Shown here in pieces: positions 23,728 to 32,200 of a stretch of DNA of 64,000 bases. The notes under the pieces are model-generated. The model saw only the letters and a program-made list of their open reading frames with translations. It ran no database searches and was not told the DNA's origin. A program made the translations under genes and the position numbers. Each line of letters begins with the position of its first letter. The first letter of the stretch is position 1. Source of the DNA: UBA6144 sp964399165 (GTDB lineage Bacteria; Bdellovibrionota; Bacteriovoracia; Bacteriovoracales; Bacteriovoracaceae); contig CAYNPO010000006.1 in the NCBI GenBank assembly GCA_964399165.1, positions 62,001-126,000 on the forward strand. The letters run 5' to 3'.

Positions 23728-25373
23728 TCCGTTCACTCTTGATTGGGGCGCTTCTCACTTCCCCTTGGCTTCATGCCACGGATCCCACGCCTGAGCAGGC
23801 GGCCTGCATACGTGCCGACCACGGCCCGGAAGGAAGAATTCTCGCCAGGTACCCCGTGCAAGACCAAGATGGTTTGGGCACATGCTATGCCAATGCGGGC
23901 GCCCTCTTGATCCAACATCACCTCGGCTTAAGTGCAACCCCCTCCTACCACCACATGGCACTGGCCCAGGCCTTCCATGAGAACCGCCCGGGAGCGAGTC
24001 TCGTGAACCGTGCGGTGGGCGGGCCGATGACGCTGGCAAGCGAGGGCGGGAGGATTTGTAGTGCCGTGGCCGGAGCACGCGAGGTAGGCTTTTGCCGTGC
24101 CACCAGCTTCGGGCTGGATACGATCCGCTTCCGCGAAGACCTGGATCCCCAAGGCGGTGACCCCATAGGGATCCAAGCCTACATCATGCTCGAACTCGGG
24201 CGTTTTTTTGAAGAAAACGAAACTCGGGCCCTTTTGCAAGGCCGCACTCGGGACGGATGGCAGCAAGTACAACGGAGGCTTGCCCAAGGGTTTGCCAACC
24301 GAGCTGCCGAGTGCCACGGTGGCGAGAATGCTGACGTTCGTAAGGGCCGCTACGTTGCCCGGCGATTCCTCAGACGTTTGGCCCAAGAGCTTGACTGCGA
24401 TGAGGCCGAAAGTCGGTTGGGTGGTACAGCGGAAGAAAGACAGCGCTTGCTGGCGCAGGTTTTTCCCCAAGGCATTCAGGCCCCGCCTGCGTCAGACGCC
24501 CTCCAAGAAGCCGCAAGTTTTCTTGCGCCCTACATCCGTCAGGCCGAGGGGTACAGGCGTCACCAATACAATGATGCCACCCACACCGAAGACGTCATCC
24601 ATGGCATGGTCACGGAGCCTGCTCTGTTTGAGTTGTTTGCCCGACGGCGAGGATTCAGCCTCCCCCCGCGCATTGCCGATCCCCTCCACCTCATGGGGAA
24701 TCGCGAGCTCCCGGGAGACTTGGCGGCCTGGAACGTCTGCCACCGTTCCCACACGGGCATAGACCGCGAATTGCTCGAAGACGCCCTTTCCCCGCTATGT
24801 CATTTGAACTGGGGGACAGCGCCCATCCGGGACGAGGATTCACGCTTCGCCTCGAGCATCGTGGCTGCCCTGTCCTCCTTGGGAAGTGAAAACTTCCGCC
24901 AGAGGGTGACGGCTTTTATGACGACATTATCGCCCTTGTGCGCCAGTGAGGCCCAGCGCAATCGCGCCTCCGCCGCGAATCTGTCGTGCACGGACGCGCC
25001 CGTCACGAGTGTTGCCAGTGCGTCTTGGCGGGTTCGTCGCGCCCTGTGCGAAGGCAGGATGGTGGGCGTGGGCATCTGCACGGACTTTATGGTGGGTTCC
25101 AATCCAAATACACAGTTTTGCCAGAACCGCAGTCGTGGTGTGCCTGGTCATGGGATGCATGCCATCACCGTCATCGGGCACCGGGGTGCGGAGAACGCCC
25201 GGGAGTATCTCGTGCAGAACTCTTGGGGGCGACACTGTCCTGAGAACATCCCGGGCATCCGGTGTGAGCGGGACGGTCATGGGCCCACCGGCCGCTGGTG
25301 GGTGCAGGAGGCCTTACTGTTCAATAACAGCGTTTCCACTGCGATTATGGAAGGGGCGCCTACCGTCCGCTAA
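23724..25373 (+). CDS. Exported papain-like (C1-type) cysteine protease, paralogue
   Basis: This is a 549-residue precursor with signal peptide (MIRSLLIGALLTSPWLHA). Active-site elements are C54 in QDQDGLGTCYANAG, H479 in GHGMHAITVIGH and N499 in VQNSWG. It shares with the protein at 21371 the QAYIMLELGRF/QRYVLLELGRF block, the DLAAWN-C-R-H/T segment and the VGVGICTDFM/VGVEICTDFM segment just before the His region. The pair thus arose by duplication. It lacks the first protein's Pro-rich insert and Cys-rich insert near the C-terminus. Its stop overlaps the convergent barrel gene by 4 bp. Confidence 0.8.
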   Translation: MIRSLLIGALLTSPWLHATDPTPEQAACIRADHGPEGRILARYPVQDQDGLGTCYANAGALLIQHHLGLSATPSYHHMALAQAFHENRPGASLVNRAVGGPMTLASEGGRICSAVAGAREVGFCRATSFGLDTIRFREDLDPQGGDPIGIQAYIMLELGRFFEENETRALLQGRTRDGWQQVQRRLAQGFANRAAECHGGENADVRKGRYVARRFLRRLAQELDCDEAESRLGGTAEERQRLLAQVFPQGIQAPPASDALQEAASFLAPYIRQAEGYRRHQYNDATHTEDVIHGMVTEPALFELFARRRGFSLPPRIADPLHLMGNRELPGDLAAWNVCHRSHTGIDRELLEDALSPLCHLNWGTAPIRDEDSRFASSIVAALSSLGSENFRQRVTAFMTTLSPLCASEAQRNRASAANLSCTDAPVTSVASASWRVRRALCEGRMVGVGICTDFMVGSNPNTQFCQNRSRGVPGHGMHAITVIGHRGAENAREYLVQNSWGRHCPENIPGIRCERDGHGPTGRWWVQEALLFNNSVSTAIMEGAPTVR

Positions 25374-26221
25374 AACCGCGCCTGCCAAACCATCCCCACC
25401 GCCCGGTTCAGCCGCGTGTTGCGCGCGGGCCCCAGCAACGTCTGGTCCAGATACGATGCCGCCACATTATGGTGGGCGTTCAACTGCCTGCCGAGGTTCA
25501 GGCCCAAGTCCCACACTTGCGAGCGGGCAGTGGCCCCTTCCGACGTCCGTCCCGCCCCCTCATAGCGCGCGGTGAGGGTGCTCCCGTAGCGCCAGCGGGA
25601 GCGCGAGGGCAGGTATCCCACACCCAAACCCAGGGACCCACCCCAGCTCGGCGCCAGCGTCACCCCGTTGTTCTCGCCCTCGCCATTCCTGTGGAACTCG
25701 GGCGTCACTTGCGCGTCCCAGTTCATGCCGTACCACGCCCCCACCACGCCGGCGGAATCCAAGCTACGCCCCGGATTCAAATCCGTGGGCATGCCCTGGG
25801 ATTTTCCCACGGGGAAAACGTGGCGGTAGAAAGGGTAGAGCCGAAGGGATAACGACGCGAACTCGGTTTCATGGGCCAGGGCCACGGACGCGTCGGAAAG
25901 GCCTTGGCTGTCCTCCTGATACTGGACCTGCTTGTCCGCGTAGCCGTAACCGGCCATGAGCTGAAAGCGCGCCATCCGGTAGGCCACATCCTGCCCGAAG
26001 CGTGTCATGCCCTCGTGGTTTTTGTTGCCGCGGAAAACCGAGCGGCCGTCAGTGTCCGTGTCTCCGATGACCCGGGAGAGGGAGAGTTGGGTGGAGACCT
26101 GCCAGTCAGCGGGCAAGGTCATGAGCTGGGGCAGGGAGGCGTTGGCGACGCAGCAGCTGGAGGCCCAGCTCCGCGCCGCCAAGAAAACAAGACTAGAGGC
26201 GATAGTCCAGTATGGTTTCAT
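25370..26221 (-). CDS. Predicted outer-membrane beta-barrel protein
   Basis: This is a 283-residue protein with signal peptide (MKPYWTIASSLVFLAARSWA) followed by SSCCVANASLP. The remainder is built of amphipathic strands with aromatic girdles (YRMARFQLMAGYGYAD, WRYGSTLTARYEG), ending in a C-terminal aromatic residue (VWQARF), the classic signature for BAM insertion. The N-terminal CC motif is unusual. It is the last gene of the fumarase-lipoprotein unit and overlaps the lipoprotein gene by 29 bp. It may be a channel or receptor for whatever the YtkA-like lipoprotein handles; that is inference. Confidence 0.7.
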   Translation of the reverse strand: MKPYWTIASSLVFLAARSWASSCCVANASLPQLMTLPADWQVSTQLSLSRVIGDTDTDGRSVFRGNKNHEGMTRFGQDVAYRMARFQLMAGYGYADKQVQYQEDSQGLSDASVALAHETEFASLSLRLYPFYRHVFPVGKSQGMPTDLNPGRSLDSAGVVGAWYGMNWDAQVTPEFHRNGEGENNGVTLAPSWGGSLGLGVGYLPSRSRWRYGSTLTARYEGAGRTSEGATARSQVWDLGLNLGRQLNAHHNVAASYLDQTLLGPARNTRLNRAVGMVWQARF

Positions 26222-26624
26222 CCAGTTTGGCCCCGTTTTGCATCACGCGCAGTTTGAGTTGCCACTTTCCGGCCATGATGAAGTGCACGTCGGTGAACTC
26301 CCAGGCCAGCTGCCCCACTTGCCGGGCCTTGATGGGGGAGGAGCCGTGTCCCATGGAGGGCATCCACAGCAGGGCCTCCACGGTGGCGCCTTCAGGCAAT
26401 GGAGTCCTCAGGGCCAGGTCGAAGGAGCAGGCGTCCCTTGATGGGCAGCCGTTTTGCCAGGTGAGCGCGAAGTCCACGCCCAGGCGGAAGAAGCGCTGGC
26501 CTTCGCTGTCAGCGACCTCGCGCTGGGCAGCGCCTGCGCCGTCGTCGGCGTTGGCATGGTTGAAAGCGGGACCGGCCTCGCAACCGGCAAGCAAAACGAG
26601 TGCAGACAGCAGGATGGTTTTCAT
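26193..26624 (-). CDS. YtkA/FixH-like lipoprotein
   Basis: Lipobox LVLLAGC gives Cys14 as anchor in MKTILLSALVLLAGCEAG. The mature domain contains LLWMPSMGHGSSPIKARQ, then the strand pattern FTDVHFIMAGKWQLKLRV. This matches the YtkA-like domain (M-x-M-G-H and the M-A-G-x-W motif), which is linked to copper and cytochrome oxidase biogenesis in other bacteria. Two Cys in the middle (NGCPSRDACSF) are specific to this protein. Its start overlaps the stop of the fumarase beta gene as ATGA. Confidence 0.78.
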   Translation of the reverse strand: MKTILLSALVLLAGCEAGPAFNHANADDGAGAAQREVADSEGQRFFRLGVDFALTWQNGCPSRDACSFDLALRTPLPEGATVEALLWMPSMGHGSSPIKARQVGQLAWEFTDVHFIMAGKWQLKLRVMQNGAKLDETILDYRL

Positions 26625-27190
26625 AGGACCCCTTTCAGGACGTCTTTGGAGTGTTCTTCCACGTCTTTGTGCAACGAACCGCCGTGGCTGTCCATGGTGA
26701 CCACCACCGGGAATTTCTCCACGGAGAGCTCCCAGATGGCCTCAGGCGACCCCAGCTCTTCCAGGTGCACGCTGTCCACGGATTTGATCCTTTCGGCCAG
26801 CACCTGGGCGGCACCGCCCACGGCGTGGAAGTAGACCGCGCCGTATTGCTTGCAGGCGTCCAGGGTCTTCTGGCCCATACCGCCCTTGCCGATGACGCCC
26901 AGGATGCCGTGGTCGCGCATCACCTGCCACTGGTAGGGCTCCTCGCGGATGGAGGTGGTGGGGCCGGCCGCGGTCACGCGGTACTTCTTGGTTTTGGGGT
27001 CCTGCAGGATCACGGGCCCGCAGTGGTAGATGATCTGGTCCTGCAGGTTCACCGGAGAGGGGTTTCCCTCGTGGAGGTACTTGTGGACGGCGTCCCGGCC
27101 GGTGAAGAGCTTGCCGGTGATGAGGACCATGTCGCCGACTTTCAGTTTGCGGATCTCGTCGCGGGAGAAGGGGTAGTTGAGTTCGATCAC
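26621..27190 (-). CDS. Class I fumarate hydratase, beta (C-terminal) subunit
   Basis: This subunit of the iron-sulfur fumarase (or the related tartrate dehydratase) has LKVGDMVLITGKLFTGRDAVHKYL, VTAAGPTTSIREEPYQW and GVIGKGGMG. GTG 27190 is chosen because it has GAGGAG upstream and lies 11 bp after the alpha-subunit stop; the longer reading frame would overlap alpha. Together with alpha it catalyses fumarate to malate in the TCA cycle. Mild substrate ambiguity with tartrate dehydratase remains. Confidence 0.9.
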   Translation of the reverse strand: MIELNYPFSRDEIRKLKVGDMVLITGKLFTGRDAVHKYLHEGNPSPVNLQDQIIYHCGPVILQDPKTKKYRVTAAGPTTSIREEPYQWQVMRDHGILGVIGKGGMGQKTLDACKQYGAVYFHAVGGAAQVLAERIKSVDSVHLEELGSPEAIWELSVEKFPVVVTMDSHGGSLHKDVEEHSKDVLKGVL

Positions 27191-27200
27191 GGCGCTCTCC

Positions 27201-28190
27201 TCAGTACAGCCACTTCTTAATGGCGAAGGTTTTGGGATCAAGGCTCACGCCCTGGCGGCGGAAGGCCCAGCACATGTAGGACACGCTCACGAAGAACGAG
27301 GCCGGGAGACGATTGAGGTGGTCGATCTTGCAGCCGAGCAGCGTGGTCTTCCCGCCAAAGCCCATGGGGCCGATGCCCAGCTTGTTGCAGGTTTCGGTGA
27401 TCTCCTGCTCGAGGGCCGCGAGCTCTTTGATGGGCGATTTGTCATCCAGGGTGCGGAAGAGCTGCTTTTTGGCGAAAGCCGCGGAGTCGGCGCGGTCGCC
27501 GCCGATGCACACCCCGAGGATGCCCGGGCCGCAGCCCTTGCCCTGGGCCTTCACCACCGCGTCCAGGATCACTTTCCGCACGCCCGCCAGATCGCGGCCC
27601 GCAGAGAGCCCGGTGTCAGGGAGGGAGTACTGGGCGGACACGTTCTCGCAGCCACCGCCTTTGAGCATCATCTTGAGTTTGAGCTCTTTCCCCGCGTGCT
27701 CCACGAAGTGCACGGAAGGGTGGCCCGGCCCCAGGTTGGTGCCGGCGTTCTCGCCCGTGAGCGAGTTCACGGAGTTCTGGCGCAGGTAACCCTTTTTGGT
27801 GGCGGTGACCACCGCCTTGTGGAAGAGCTTCAGGAAAGGCGTCTGATGGAAGCCCGGGGGATGGTAGACGTAAAGGATCACGGTACCCGTGTCTTGGCAC
27901 ATGGGCTGGGACTTGTCTTTGGCGAGCCCAATGTTGTCGCAGATGATGTCCATGGCGTAGGCGGCGGTGGTGTTGGCCTCTTCCTGGGCTTTCGCCTTGC
28001 GCACCACCCGGTGGACGTCATCCGGGAGCACCGTGGAGGTCACGCGGATGAACTCCACCAGGGATTCCAGGGCCTGGTCGGCGGGTTTGAGCTTCGCCCT
28101 CTTAGGGGCTTTCTTTTTCGCGGTGATTTTCTTGGCGGCTTTTTGCGCAGCCTTCTTCACGGCCTTGAGTACGGCTACTTTCTTCGCCAT
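27201..28190 (-). CDS. Class I fumarate hydratase, alpha (N-terminal) subunit, with Lys/Ala-rich tail
   Basis: This is the catalytic [4Fe-4S] subunit. PMCQDTGT, GCGPGILGVCIGG and ETCNKLGIGP hold the cluster Cys residues, and GGGCENVSAQY is a conserved active-site block. ATG 28190 has AGGAG upstream. The unusual part is residues 1-36, which are almost entirely Lys, Ala, Val and Arg (KKAAQKAAKKITAKKK), a histone-H1-like tail absent from ordinary fumarases. It could bind nucleic acid or anionic membrane. It is followed by beta in an operon that also contains a lipoprotein and a barrel. Confidence 0.92.
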   Translation of the reverse strand: MAKKVAVLKAVKKAAQKAAKKITAKKKAPKRAKLKPADQALESLVEFIRVTSTVLPDDVHRVVRKAKAQEEANTTAAYAMDIICDNIGLAKDKSQPMCQDTGTVILYVYHPPGFHQTPFLKLFHKAVVTATKKGYLRQNSVNSLTGENAGTNLGPGHPSVHFVEHAGKELKLKMMLKGGGCENVSAQYSLPDTGLSAGRDLAGVRKVILDAVVKAQGKGCGPGILGVCIGGDRADSAAFAKKQLFRTLDDKSPIKELAALEQEITETCNKLGIGPMGFGGKTTLLGCKIDHLNRLPASFFVSVSYMCWAFRRQGVSLDPKTFAIKKWLY

Positions 28191-28300
28191 GGGCTTTTCT
28201 CCTGGGAATGTCGGTGCACGGATTATTCCAAACTTCCCCCGCAAAAAGAAGACATAACCCCGACAAAACCCGAGTGCTCCGGTGTGCTGTGGCCCTTGCC

Positions 28301-28329
28301 CTTGACGCCGGCCGGGGCGCCCCCATTTT
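28301..28329 (+). promoter_or_regulatory. Heat-shock (sigma-32-type) promoter of hsp20
   Basis: CTTGACG at 28301-28307 and CCCCATTTT at 28321-28329 are separated by 13 bp. This closely matches the sigma-32 consensus CTTGAAA-N11-16-CCCCATnT. It lies about 47 bp before the small heat-shock protein start. Confidence 0.72.
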
Positions 28330-28375
28330 AGGCTTAGACCGGAGTGATTCCGAGCGACCCCAAGGAGGATTGATT

Positions 28376-28789
28376 ATGCTGCACTTTGAGATGGTACCCC
28401 GCCGTTGGCAGACCCTGGCCGACTGGAAGAGCGAGATGGACAATTTCTGGCAGGAGGCCCAGGGCGCCTTGCAGGCGCCCCCTTGCGAAATCGTGGAGGG
28501 GGAGAAGGCCTATCTCATCGCCTTGGACATCCCGGGCTTTCGCAAGGAGGATATCCAGCTGGAAGTGAAGGACCGCCAGCTGCTGGTGTCCGGCGAACGG
28601 CACGAACAGGCCCGCAACGAAAATGACCGCGTGCTCCGCCAGGAGCGGCGCTTCGGGCGCTTCCAACGCGTCTTCACCCTGCCCGCCAACATCGCCGAGG
28701 ACGGCGTGGAGGCGAGCTTCACCGACGGCGTGCTGCGGGTGACGCTCCCCAAGAGTGACACCGGCACGCGCAAGATCACGGTCAACTGA
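28376..28789 (+). CDS. Small heat-shock protein, Hsp20/alpha-crystallin family
   Basis: This is an ATP-independent holdase chaperone of 137 residues. The alpha-crystallin domain spans about 40-130: CEIVEGEKAYLIALDIPGF, then LLVSGERHEQ, FGRFQRVFTLP and DGVLRVTLPK (the conserved G-V-L motif). The C-terminal I-x-V tail is TRKITVN. AAGGAGG precedes ATG 28376. A sigma-32-like promoter upstream supports heat induction, and a terminator follows, so it is monocistronic. Confidence 0.94.
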   Translation: MLHFEMVPRRWQTLADWKSEMDNFWQEAQGALQAPPCEIVEGEKAYLIALDIPGFRKEDIQLEVKDRQLLVSGERHEQARNENDRVLRQERRFGRFQRVFTLPANIAEDGVEASFTDGVLRVTLPKSDTGTRKITVN

Positions 28790-28804
28790 CGGTTGACCCC
28801 CCAA

Positions 28805-28843
28805 GGGCGCCCCGGCATCATGTCGGGGTGCCCTGTCCTTTTT
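28805..28843 (+). terminator. Rho-independent terminator after hsp20
   Basis: GGGCGCCCCG pairs with CGGGGTGCCC (one G-T pair) and is followed by TGTCCTTTTT. It lies between hsp20 and the OsmC gene. Confidence 0.8.
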
Positions 28844-28855
28844 CCCGGAGACCCC

Positions 28856-29248
28856 ATGACCAAGATGCGAGTGGATTACCTGGGCGAGCTGCGCACCCGC
28901 GCCCGCCACGAGGCCTCCGGCGCCGAGATCCTCACGGACGCTCCCAAGGACAACCAAGGCAAAGGAGAGGCTTTTTCCCCCACCGACTTGATGTCGGCGT
29001 CACTCGCTTCCTGCATGCTCACCATCATGGGCATCAGGGCCCGGGCCCTGGGCGTGGACATGAGCGGGGTTTCCTGTGACGTGGAGAAAATCATGCAGGC
29101 CTCACCACGCAAGGTGGCCGAGATCAAAATCCGCTTCCATTGGGGCTCCGTGCCCGAGGATAAGAAGGCCACCCTGCAAGAGGCGGCCATGTCTTGTCCG
29201 GTGATTTTGTCCCTGGATCCATCGGTCAAGAAGACCGTAGAGTTCTGA
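28856..29248 (+). CDS. OsmC/Ohr family protein
   Basis: This 130-residue protein has the OsmC fold blocks GKGEAFSPTDLMSASLASCMLT (first conserved Cys) and AAMSCPVILSLDPSV (second Cys). The two Cys form the peroxidase site for organic hydroperoxides. It belongs to the OsmC-like rather than the Ohr subgroup by the 'SPTDL' motif, but I cannot separate them firmly. ATG 28856 has GGAG upstream; the ATG at 28793 is rejected because it would span the terminator. Confidence 0.87.
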   Translation: MTKMRVDYLGELRTRARHEASGAEILTDAPKDNQGKGEAFSPTDLMSASLASCMLTIMGIRARALGVDMSGVSCDVEKIMQASPRKVAEIKIRFHWGSVPEDKKATLQEAAMSCPVILSLDPSVKKTVEF

Positions 29249-29250
29249 AC

Positions 29251-32200
29251 TCAGGGCTTCTCGATCAGCTCAATTTCCCCATTTTCATCCAGCATCCACA
29301 CCGGCGTGGTGGCGGGCATGGTGCCCGTTCCCGCCAGCGCCAGGAAGTAGGACACGAGCCACTCTTCGTCCGAGGCGGTGGTGATGTCGGCCGTGACATT
29401 GCCCCACGCCGCTCCCAGGAGGGCCTTGCGGGAGCTGGCAAGGTCCTGGGGCAGCATGGCCCCCGCGGCGGCCGTGCTTGACCCAGGCGTCACGGGGATG
29501 TCCTCGGTCCAGTAGAGGGAGAGAACGCCGTCGGAGGTGCAACCCGTCCCGAAGGGCGTGAGGTCGAGGTCGTTTACGACGGGGGTGGTCTGATTCACTT
29601 GGTAGGTTTCGGTCCCGGCATCGCTTTCCGCCCGGACCACCAACTTCTTGCTCCCGTCGGTGAGGGGGTTATAAGGGAGGGTCGTCGAGAGATAGGTGCC
29701 CCAGCCGGAACTAGTGGCGATGCTCATAACTCCCCATCCGGCCACGCTGTAGACGCCCGAGTTGCAGGTGTAGGACGTGCGGTCCAGCAGCAGCTTGCCG
29801 GAGCGACCAGCGCGCTGGACGTCGCTCGCGCTGCCGGCGCCACCCAGATCGTGGACCGAGTTCCAGCCCGTCGGAAATGCGGAAGCCGCGGTGGTATTCT
29901 TGAAAACCAATTCCCCTTCGTTGTAGAGCCGGAGGGCGTTGCCGCCATTACTACTAGTGAAGAGGCGAGGGTATAGTCCACCTACGACAAAGCGTGCTTT
30001 CGCGGGGACATGGATGTCCCGCAGGGTCCCTCCGTTGTTATCCACCAGCATGACCGCTGAGTCCGTGTCGTAGCTGCCATCGTTCTTGCGCCCGGACATG
30101 ACGGAGTTCTGAATGGTGCCGCCGTTGTCCACCGCCAGGCCCGCATGTACCACGCAGCCAGGAGACTCGGAGCAGAGCAGTTCCCCGTCGAAGGTGGAGC
30201 CCTCCACCATCTCGTCGTTCTGCCTTACCAGGCCCGCCAAGTAGGAGCCGCCCTGGATTTTGCCGGTGAAGCTCACGCCGCTCAGAGTACCTGCGTTGAC
30301 GCCCACCACGCCTGCGCCGTTGTTGAGGAAGTTGCCGAAGGCAGCGTTGAGAGAGACGTTCTCCAAGCGCCCGCTGGAGGTCACTTGGGCCACCAACACG
30401 CCGGCCGCGGAACCGGAGGTTGCAGTCCGGGAAGCGCTCAGACCGTGCACACGGAGGTTTTTCAGCGTTCCGCCGAGGGTGCCCATAAACCCCGTGACCG
30501 CGGAGCTGGCGGTGGAGGTGTTCCCTCCCAGCAAAGCGTGTTCTTTGCCGTCCAGATGTCCGTTGTAGGAATTGATCATGTGGACGGGGGGCGTGGCATT
30601 GGGGAGGCGGATGTTGGCCTCCAGCGTGTGCCTCAGGCCCGAGCCGTTGATGGCCATGAGCTGGTCGAGCCTGCAGATTCGCACGGGCGCGGCGAGGGAA
30701 CCGTCGCCGGATCCGCTAAAGCCAGGAGACTGGCAGGGATGTTCTTCAAAGTCGAAGCGGGGAATCTCACCCGCGAGCACGGCCCAGTCGTCCGTGCCGC
30801 CCCCGGCGGCGGCGGTGAAGCTCAGATTGGTGGGGTTGGCGTTGGAGAGGTTGCTGAGGATGGATTGGTTGTGGCTGACAGGCGAGGTGAGGATCCCCTC
30901 ACTGGGAACCGTGTAGTTTTGGCTTATGGTGGGCGAGCCCGTGAGGACCCCGACCACATAGCCATGCTGGCAGCTGGATGTACAGCCGGTTTGAACGTGG
31001 GACAGAGTGAATCCATAGCCATAGTTGCCGCCTGCCCAGTGTCCAATGGTGCCACCGGTGGCGATGGAGGAGCTGATGTCGTCGTTGATCACGGCGCTAA
31101 TGGCATAAAAATTGTTGAGGGTGGACGAGCCGATGGCGTGCCCTACGATGCCACCCACCTTGCTGCCGATGGTGTGGACCAGGCCCTCATGCTTGACGTA
31201 ATTGAGGACGGTGTTGTTGGCGTAGCCCACCACGCCCCCGATGCCCACCTTACCGCCGGGGCCATGGGCGGAAACGTCCGCTTCCACCGACAAACGCTCC
31301 AGGGTGGAGTCAGACGCTGAACCCACCGCGCCCCCGACTTCGGAGAGAAGCCCGCGCACGCGGGTTTTCCGGACGAACGAGTGCTCCAACTTGGCGTTGG
31401 AAAGAAGGCCCACCAGGCCCCCGGTGGTGGAGTTGCCGGAACACACGTCGTGGAGGCCCTCGACGCGTCCTCCGTTGAGGCGGACCCGTTGGAGTTTGAG
31501 GCCGTTGGCCGAGGACCCATCGGCCCGTCCGACCAAAGCGCCCACTTCGCAGGCGCCTTCGATGTCAGGGTTCACGATCTTCAAGTCATGCACCCCGGCG
31601 GCGTCGGTGCCGATGGCGGCGAAAAGCCCCACCCCGGCCAGGGTTTCGGAGTGGAAGCGCAAGTTTTGGAGCGCATGCCCCCGCCCGAAGAATCGGCCCG
31701 TGAACGTGGTGGGAGAACCGAAGCTCGGATCCCCCGGGCCGTTGCAGGATTGGTTTTCATAGCCCAACGGCAGGAAGTTCGTCCCCAGCTCGAGACAAGA
31801 GGGGTCGTTGGGCGCGTCGAAGGCGGTGGCGGAGGCGCCCTTGGAGAAGGGATTGAAGTCCAGGTCGCGCAGCAAGCGGAAATGTTTCTGGAACACGTTG
31901 GCCACGGGATTGCCGTTGATCTGCCGCAATTGCCGTACGGAGCAGAGGAGGAAAGGCCTATCCAGGGTGCCGTCACCGCCGGCAAAGGGCGTGTTGGCTC
32001 CCACGTTGTCGCGTCCCGCGCAGACCTGGGAGTCGGGGAGGGCGATGGAATGGAGACGGATGTCACTGGGTGTGCTGGCGACGGAGTGGTATTTGCCCCC
32101 TGGCATGGCCTGGCCCACGCCCGTGGGGAACTGCAGTTGGATGGCGCCCCGGGCGTCCACGCCAGCATCACAGTCGGCAGTTGTGAAAACTTCCAGGGTC

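Noticed and set aside
30145..31320. Open frame of 391 codons on the plus strand
   Set aside because: It is antisense to the GLUG lipoprotein and shows no domain or start signals.
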